DNA of 9,756 bases from an uncultured Helicobacteraceae bacterium. Lineage in GTDB: Bacteria; Campylobacterota; Campylobacteria; Campylobacterales; Helicobacteraceae. The stretch spans positions 1 through 9,756 of the forward strand of contig CAKVEH010000038.1 in NCBI GenBank assembly GCA_934728205.1, given 5' to 3'. The notes beneath the pieces were generated by a model. That model made no database searches. It was not told where the DNA came from and saw nothing but the letters and a program-made list of their open reading frames with translations. Shown one piece after another: positions 5,712-9,756 of this stretch. Within the stretch, counting starts at the first letter, position 1. Each line of letters starts with the position of its first letter. The position numbers and the translations under genes are program-made.

Positions 5712-7364
5712 TTACACTTTAAAATGCGCTACATAATCACGCAATGCCGTTGAAATCTTCTCCAATGCCACGCTCGCACTAGAATTTTGCCCCATTAAAA
5801 TAGAAGTCTCTTTACAGCTTTGTTGCATATTTTCAATATCCTTAGTAATTTGCTCCATTACAGTAACTTGCTCTTTTGAGGCATTAGACACATCTTTGGC
5901 ATTTAAGAGTGAACTATTTGCTTGCTCATAAATTTCTTCGAGAATCTCGCGCGCTTCATTGACTAAATGCAAGCCCTTTTCTACTTGTGGGACGGCTGTT
6001 TGCATCGCCAAAACGCTATTTTGTGTCTCATCTTGGATAATTTGAATCATTGTGGCAATTTCGCTTGTAGCGTCTTGTGTTTTTTCTGCAAGTTTGCGCA
6101 CCTCATCAGCCACCACCGCGAATCCTCGCCCGTGCTCTCCAGCCCTTGCTGCCTCAATCGCGGCATTAAGTGCGAGTAGATTTGTTTGGTCTGCGATGTC
6201 TTTAATGAGTTGGGTAGAATTGCTAATATCTTGGGAATTTTTCTCTAAAGAGCGGATATGTTCGCTACTTTCACTCACGGTTTGCGAGATTTTTTCAATC
6301 TCAGTGGCAGTCTCTTGCACCGCATCTTTGCCTTTTTGAGAAAGTTCAGCACTACGAATAGAGTTTGATTCTGTTTGTGTTGCGATATTTACGACATTAT
6401 CAATGGCTTTTGCCATTTCCTCAATCTTTTTAGCAGAATCTTCAGAAATCTCCATTTGCTCATTGCTTGCCTTGCTTGCCTTTTCAGAGGAAAGGGCTAC
6501 GGTTTGAGCCTTTTGGTTTAAGTCTTTGGCATTAGCGACAATGTCGTTAATGATAGTTTTTAGATTATCTTGCATTTGTGCGGTAGCACTAAGCAGACTA
6601 TTTTTGGCTGTGCTACCAATAGCTGTGCGCAAATCCCCAGAGGCAATAATATTCATTATATTTGCCGCTACGCTTGGCTCTCCGCCAAGTGTGCGCATAA
6701 GATTCCTAATGATATACACCGCCACACCGATTCCTACGACTATCCCAAATATCGCAAGCCACAGGCTTTGCACGAGGTATGAGGAAACACTATCCTGCGC
6801 CAAATTGCTTAATTTCGTGTTTTTTGCTTCTTGGTAATCAATAAAATTATTGATAGCTTTAAGCCAAGCGACAAAATCACTACGAACGACCTCATTGAGA
6901 AAATCTCTAGATTCTAAGCCGTGCCCGCCCAACTCTAAATCCATAAAATGTTTTACTTCTGGGACAGCCTTGATGCGAATGTCTTTAATCGCTGTCAAAA
7001 GCTCTTTATCTTTGCTATCAAACATATCTGGGTTTTTAAAAATTTTGTCCAACTCATCTGCATTTTTAGCATATTGCTCATCAAGCTCTTTAATCAACGC
7101 CACAGTGTCATTAAGCTCGTTAATACTATCAACAAGCATCAAATCTCTAATGCCAATGGAGGTATCGTGCACTGCTCCACGCAAATTGATAGCATATCGC
7201 TGTTTAAGTGCATTTACTTCGTTGATTTCCTCGAGCACAGAAGAAACAAAATTCACTCGTATATAGCCTGCTATCACTATCACAAGGATAACAAGCACCA
7301 ACACTCCAAACCCAAACACTAATTGCGTGCGGACAGACGAATTACTCTTTTTTGCTTTCATCAT
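5712..7364 (-). CDS. Methyl-accepting chemotaxis protein, four-helix-bundle sensor
   Basis: A 550-residue transmembrane chemoreceptor. Residues 1-13 are cytoplasmic and basic; TM1 is about 14-36; the periplasmic sensor is about 37-200 and resembles the 4HB_MCP fold, with the [17 protein letters not shown] helix (61-77); TM2 is about 201-220. A HAMP domain follows (about 221-270, with RTLGGEP and ASGDL). The long cytoplasmic coiled coil has the conserved hairpin tip at about 390-425, including [16 protein letters not shown] and [16 protein letters not shown], which contacts CheA and CheW. There is no C-terminal NWETF-type tether; it ends AHFKV. Two adjacent ATGs (7364, 7361) follow AAGGA; the second has the better spacing. 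It is the first gene of an apparent operon with the YciI-like and membrane proteins. The ligand cannot be inferred. Confidence 0.96.
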   Translation of the reverse strand: MMKAKKSNSSVRTQLVFGFGVLVLVILVIVIAGYIRVNFVSSVLEEINEVNALKQRYAINLRGAVHDTSIGIRDLMLVDSINELNDTVALIKELDEQYAKNADELDKIFKNPDMFDSKDKELLTAIKDIRIKAVPEVKHFMDLELGGHGLESRDFLNEVVRSDFVAWLKAINNFIDYQEAKNTKLSNLAQDSVSSYLVQSLWLAIFGIVVGIGVAVYIIRNLMRTLGGEPSVAANIMNIIASGDLRTAIGSTAKNSLLSATAQMQDNLKTIINDIVANAKDLNQKAQTVALSSEKASKASNEQMEISEDSAKKIEEMAKAIDNVVNIATQTESNSIRSAELSQKGKDAVQETATEIEKISQTVSESSEHIRSLEKNSQDISNSTQLIKDIADQTNLLALNAAIEAARAGEHGRGFAVVADEVRKLAEKTQDATSEIATMIQIIQDETQNSVLAMQTAVPQVEKGLHLVNEAREILEEIYEQANSSLLNAKDVSNASKEQVTVMEQITKDIENMQQSCKETSILMGQNSSASVALEKISTALRDYVAHFKV

Positions 7365-7429
7365 TCAATCCTTTTAAAGAATTTTTATTGTTAAGTATTT
7401 AAATTCCAAAATGATAACCAAAAAAAAGA

Positions 7430-7441
7430 AATATAATCGGC
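7430..7441 (-). promoter_or_regulatory. Putative promoter of the chemoreceptor operon
   Basis: The minus strand reads GCCGATTATATT. TATATT (7435-7430) is five of six to the housekeeping -10. The overlapping GCCGATTA (7441-7434) is seven of eight to the sigma-28 -10 (GCCGATAA) used by many flagellar and chemotaxis genes, but the matching -35 is poor (AGAATCTC, three of eight to TAAAGTTT). The transcript would start near 7423, about 60 bases before the ATG. The rest of the 124-bp gap holds no gene. Confidence 0.45.
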
Positions 7442-7488
7442 AAGTTAAGGTGGAGATTCTCAAAGTATTGCCAAATTTCTTTTAAAAT

Positions 7489-8538
7489 TTACTCTTTTAA
7501 AAGCAAATATTTACTCGCTTGCTCACGCTCTAAAGCGGTAGTGTGTAAAATTTCCTCCCCTATGCGGACTTGATAGGTTTGATTGGTGTTGGTTTTTGCG
7601 TAGCTTAGCATAAGGCGCGCGCCCAAAAGTCTATCAGCAGAATCCGCACTCTTTTCTATAAGCCCCACAGGACCGATACAATCAAGCAGAGTCATTGCGT
7701 CCATTGTAGGATTTGGCGCACTAAGTTTAGCGTTTTCGCCCTCATTTCTCCCAATCACACAGCGTGCGCCATTTTCTAACACAAGATAACGACCTACTTT
7801 TATCATTTCAATATCCTCAAACACCATTTGCCTGTGTGATTTTAAGTCTTTAATTTTTTGTGCGATAGAATCTTGCGTGAGCAGGCAACCTCCTCCGGGT
7901 TTCTCAAAATATTTAAACCCATAATCTTGTATCATTTGTAGCTGTCGTGTGCGCCCTCGCCCACTCACATCAAGCAATTTTTCCCTATCTACCCAACCCA
8001 TCTTTTCAGGGAAACTCGGTGGCAAAAGTTTCGCACACATCGGGCGCAAAAGCAATTCATCAAGCGTTTGTGGCTTGCTTTTATCGCTCCCATCACGGCT
8101 TAAAATGGCATCAAATTTAGAATCTTCTCCAATCTCACGCACGAGTTTTTTGACTTCATCGAGTGCTTGTCTGCGTTGAGACTTTGGACGCTGCCCTAAC
8201 ACTTCCCCACTAATCACAAAATCCGCACCGCTCTCAAGCAAATAATAAAACGCATTGCCAAACATATTGGCGTGGCAATCGATACACGGATTAAAATACT
8301 TGCCATACCCATACTTTGGCTTAAAAAGCACGGTGTTAAAAAACTGCTCTCTAATATCTACAATCTTTAATTCCACAGGAATCTGTGCAGTAGCATTTTT
8401 AAAGTATTCCTGCTTGTCTTTGTTGCCACCAAATCCTATATTAAAATGCAGGGCTACAACTTCGATTCCTTGTTCTTTTAAAAGTTTCATTGAAATAAGG
8501 CTATCACAGCCTCCGCTAAAAAGTGCCAATGCTTTCAT
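7489..8538 (-). CDS. PP-loop ATPase with NFACT-R domain, predicted RNA thiolation enzyme
   Basis: A 349-residue cytoplasmic protein. The N-terminal half (about 1-200) is an adenine-nucleotide alpha-hydrolase of the ThiI/MnmA type: PP-loop SGGCDS (8-13), NPCIDCH with Cys85 and Cys88, and GEVLGQRPKSQRR (111-123), which resembles the ThiI GESLGQ motif. A family-typical GGGCLLT follows (Cys218). The C-terminal part (about 236-349) has IKVGRYLVLENGA and VIGRNEGEN, the signature of the NFACT-R (DUF814-like) RNA-binding domain. Burroughs and Aravind described fusions of this kind as likely RNA-modifying enzymes; the RNA target is unknown. It is not a standard ThiI: I see no THUMP or rhodanese domain. 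ATG 8538 overlaps the dnaG end by 23 bp; AAGGAG lies 12 bases upstream, a long spacing. The H. pylori counterpart appears to be HP0013. Confidence 0.85.
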   Translation of the reverse strand: MKALALFSGGCDSLISMKLLKEQGIEVVALHFNIGFGGNKDKQEYFKNATAQIPVELKIVDIREQFFNTVLFKPKYGYGKYFNPCIDCHANMFGNAFYYLLESGADFVISGEVLGQRPKSQRRQALDEVKKLVREIGEDSKFDAILSRDGSDKSKPQTLDELLLRPMCAKLLPPSFPEKMGWVDREKLLDVSGRGRTRQLQMIQDYGFKYFEKPGGGCLLTQDSIAQKIKDLKSHRQMVFEDIEMIKVGRYLVLENGARCVIGRNEGENAKLSAPNPTMDAMTLLDCIGPVGLIEKSADSADRLLGARLMLSYAKTNTNQTYQVRIGEEILHTTALEREQASKYLLLKE

Positions 8539-9756
8539 AACTTACTAATTCTCCTTTGCTAAGTTGTTGAATTTTTTTGTTGATATATTTAAGGGCTTCA
8601 ATCTTTTGAGCACTTTGGATAGACGCAGTTGAAATGTGTTGTTTATCGCGCTCATAGGCTTTTATGATAATTAACTTAAGTTGAGCCTCGAACTCTTGGG
8701 GGCTAGAAATCTTTTTGATAGTATCATTTACCCACAAAGCACGCAAATGTGGCTCATCTTGTGGCGTCTTGCCAGCAAGAAGCAAATCATACTCCCTCTT
8801 ATACACTTCAAGCGCACTAGAATCTATATATTCTACCGCAATATCAAGCCATTTTGGATTCTCCAACAAACTCATAATGAGCCCACTTTCGGCTAGATTC
8901 TCATTTTTGTGCGTCATAAGGTGCGGGGCTTTGTGTTTGGTAATTTTAATAAGATTTGGCGCGATTGCTAAACTCTGTGCAACGAAGTTAATATATTCGC
9001 GTTGCAAAAGTGGCTCAAGCGTTTTAAGGAAACTTTGGATTTCTCTAAGTGCTTTTTGCTTTTGAAGTGGCTTGGTTATGTCAAACCGCGCGACAATGTG
9101 CTCAATTACAAATTCAATAAATGGCTTTGGCGCGCTAAATAGAGCGTTTAACTCCTCTAATTTGCCCTGCGTTACCATATCCGCTGGGTCTAAGCCATCA
9201 TTAAAAATCACCACGCCGCCACTCATACTTGCACTTGAGAGAATCTGCGCTGCACGAAATGCCGCATTTATGCCCGCGTTATCACCATCATAGCTTACAA
9301 TTACCTCTGGCTCGCCTTTTTTTAGAAGTGGGATATGTTGGGCATTGAGTGCTGTGCCAAGTGTGGCTACGGCGTTTTTAAAGCCCGCTTGATGAAGCAT
9401 TATCACATCAATATATCCCTCGCATACGATAATTTTCCTTTCTTTATACACACGCTCTTTGGCAAAATGATAGCCATACAAAAGGCGCGATTTGTTAAAA
9501 ATCCTACTTTGCGGGGAATTTTTGTATTTCGCTGGGTCATTTGGATTTATACTTCGTCCGCCAAATCCCACTACCTTACCACTTGTAGAATGTATAGGAA
9601 ACATTAAGCGTTCGATAAAAAACGCCCATTCTCGTGTTTTATCACGCCCAATAAGCCCAAATTCATTTGCTTGAGTTTTATCATAATTGTTGGCATTTAA
9701 AAAATTTATGGTCTGAAAACTATTCCCACTGAATCCAAGCCTAAATTGCTCAATGC
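8516..9756 (-). CDS. dnaG: DNA primase, C-terminal 412 residues
   Basis: The frame is open from the right window edge to a TAG at 8518-8516, so the N-terminus (zinc-binding domain and part of the catalytic core, perhaps 150 residues) is missing. The primase makes RNA primers at the replication fork. Visible from the edge are FRLGFS, then LMFPIH (about 50-55) and GFGGRSINP. The TOPRIM catalytic motifs are intact: EGYIDVI (about 112-118) with the catalytic Glu, and DGDNAG (about 156-161) with the metal-binding aspartates. The C-terminal helical region (from about residue 250) is the DnaB helicase-interacting domain. The methionine at 9604 lies in the middle of the RLMFPI motif and is internal, not a start. 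The gene overlaps the PP-loop gene start by 23 bp. Confidence 0.97.
   Translation of the reverse strand, partial: IEQFRLGFSGNSFQTINFLNANNYDKTQANEFGLIGRDKTREWAFFIERLMFPIHSTSGKVVGFGGRSINPNDPAKYKNSPQSRIFNKSRLLYGYHFAKERVYKERKIIVCEGYIDVIMLHQAGFKNAVATLGTALNAQHIPLLKKGEPEVIVSYDGDNAGINAAFRAAQILSSASMSGGVVIFNDGLDPADMVTQGKLEELNALFSAPKPFIEFVIEHIVARFDITKPLQKQKALREIQSFLKTLEPLLQREYINFVAQSLAIAPNLIKITKHKAPHLMTHKNENLAESGLIMSLLENPKWLDIAVEYIDSSALEVYKREYDLLLAGKTPQDEPHLRALWVNDTIKKISSPQEFEAQLKLIIIKAYERDKQHISTASIQSAQKIEALKYINKKIQQLSKGELVSYESIGTF

Noticed and set aside
6526..7266. Long plus-strand frames (up to about 138 codons) opposite the chemoreceptor
   Set aside because: Serine/leucine-rich translations that mirror the coiled-coil codons of the receptor; the receptor frame has full domain structure and they do not.
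7420..7427. A8 tract in the chemoreceptor leader as a phase-variation switch
   Set aside because: Eight bases is short, and it lies at or just after the likely transcript start rather than in a spacer; nothing else points to switching.
7462..7480. TTGGCAATACTTTGAG on the minus strand as a sigma-54 promoter
   Set aside because: The -24 GG part fits but the invariant -12 GC is absent at the required spacing.
9602..9604. Methionine at 9604 as the start of dnaG
   Set aside because: It lies inside the RLMFPI motif and the same frame continues upstream to the window edge with primase-like sequence (FRLGF); the gene is simply cut off.
1..9756. Mobile element, prophage, CRISPR, defence or toxin-antitoxin system
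   Set aside because: No transposase, integrase, repeat array, tRNA attachment site or paired small-gene module is visible; the window reads as ordinary core chromosome with a small accessory stretch at 4298-7364.

Overview
The window looks like chromosomal DNA from a Helicobacter or a close relative in the Campylobacterota. It is AT-rich and tightly packed, with Helicobacter-type ribosome sites (AAGGAG/AAGGA) and -10 boxes that lack good -35 partners. The arginine decarboxylase reads very like H. pylori SpeA as I remember it. A primase gene followed directly by a PP-loop ATPase gene matches the HP0012-HP0013 order of H. pylori, and speA followed by cysE matches the Campylobacter jejuni order (both recalled, not searched). 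The non-pylori gene order and the four-helix-bundle chemoreceptor suggest an enterohepatic Helicobacter, but the species is inferred only loosely.

Layout. Positions 1-725 (minus strand): ybeY, the rRNA-maturation endoribonuclease, is followed by the start of a small exported protein cut off by the left edge. Positions 726-856: a short divergent promoter region. Positions 857-3413 (plus strand): speA and cysE, overlapping by 8 bp. Positions 3418-4194 (minus strand): an RsuA/RluB-family pseudouridine synthase, tail to tail with cysE. Positions 4195-4297: a second divergent promoter region with a 9-bp inverted repeat. Positions 4298-4501 (plus strand): an unrecognised 67-residue protein. Positions 4502-4607: a convergent gap whose right end holds part of a perfect 34-bp palindrome. 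Positions 4608-7364 (minus strand, transcribed right to left): a chemoreceptor, a YciI-like protein and a membrane-anchored protein of unknown function, spaced about 30 bp apart and apparently one operon ending at the palindrome. Positions 7365-7488: the chemoreceptor promoter region. Positions 7489-9756 (minus strand): a PP-loop/NFACT-R predicted RNA-thiolation protein overlapping the 3' end of dnaG, which runs off the right edge.

Most of the genes are housekeeping: ribosome maturation (YbeY, pseudouridine synthase, probable RNA thiolation), replication (DnaG), polyamine synthesis (SpeA) and cysteine synthesis (CysE). The chemoreceptor operon and the 67-residue gene are the accessory-like part. 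I see no tRNA, rRNA, CRISPR array, insertion sequence, integrase or toxin-antitoxin pair, and no gene-free stretch over 300 bases. I did not find a clear new multi-gene defence or mobile system. The items most worth following are the PP-loop/NFACT-R protein, the two uncharacterised proteins at 4298-5354, and the three symmetric DNA elements.
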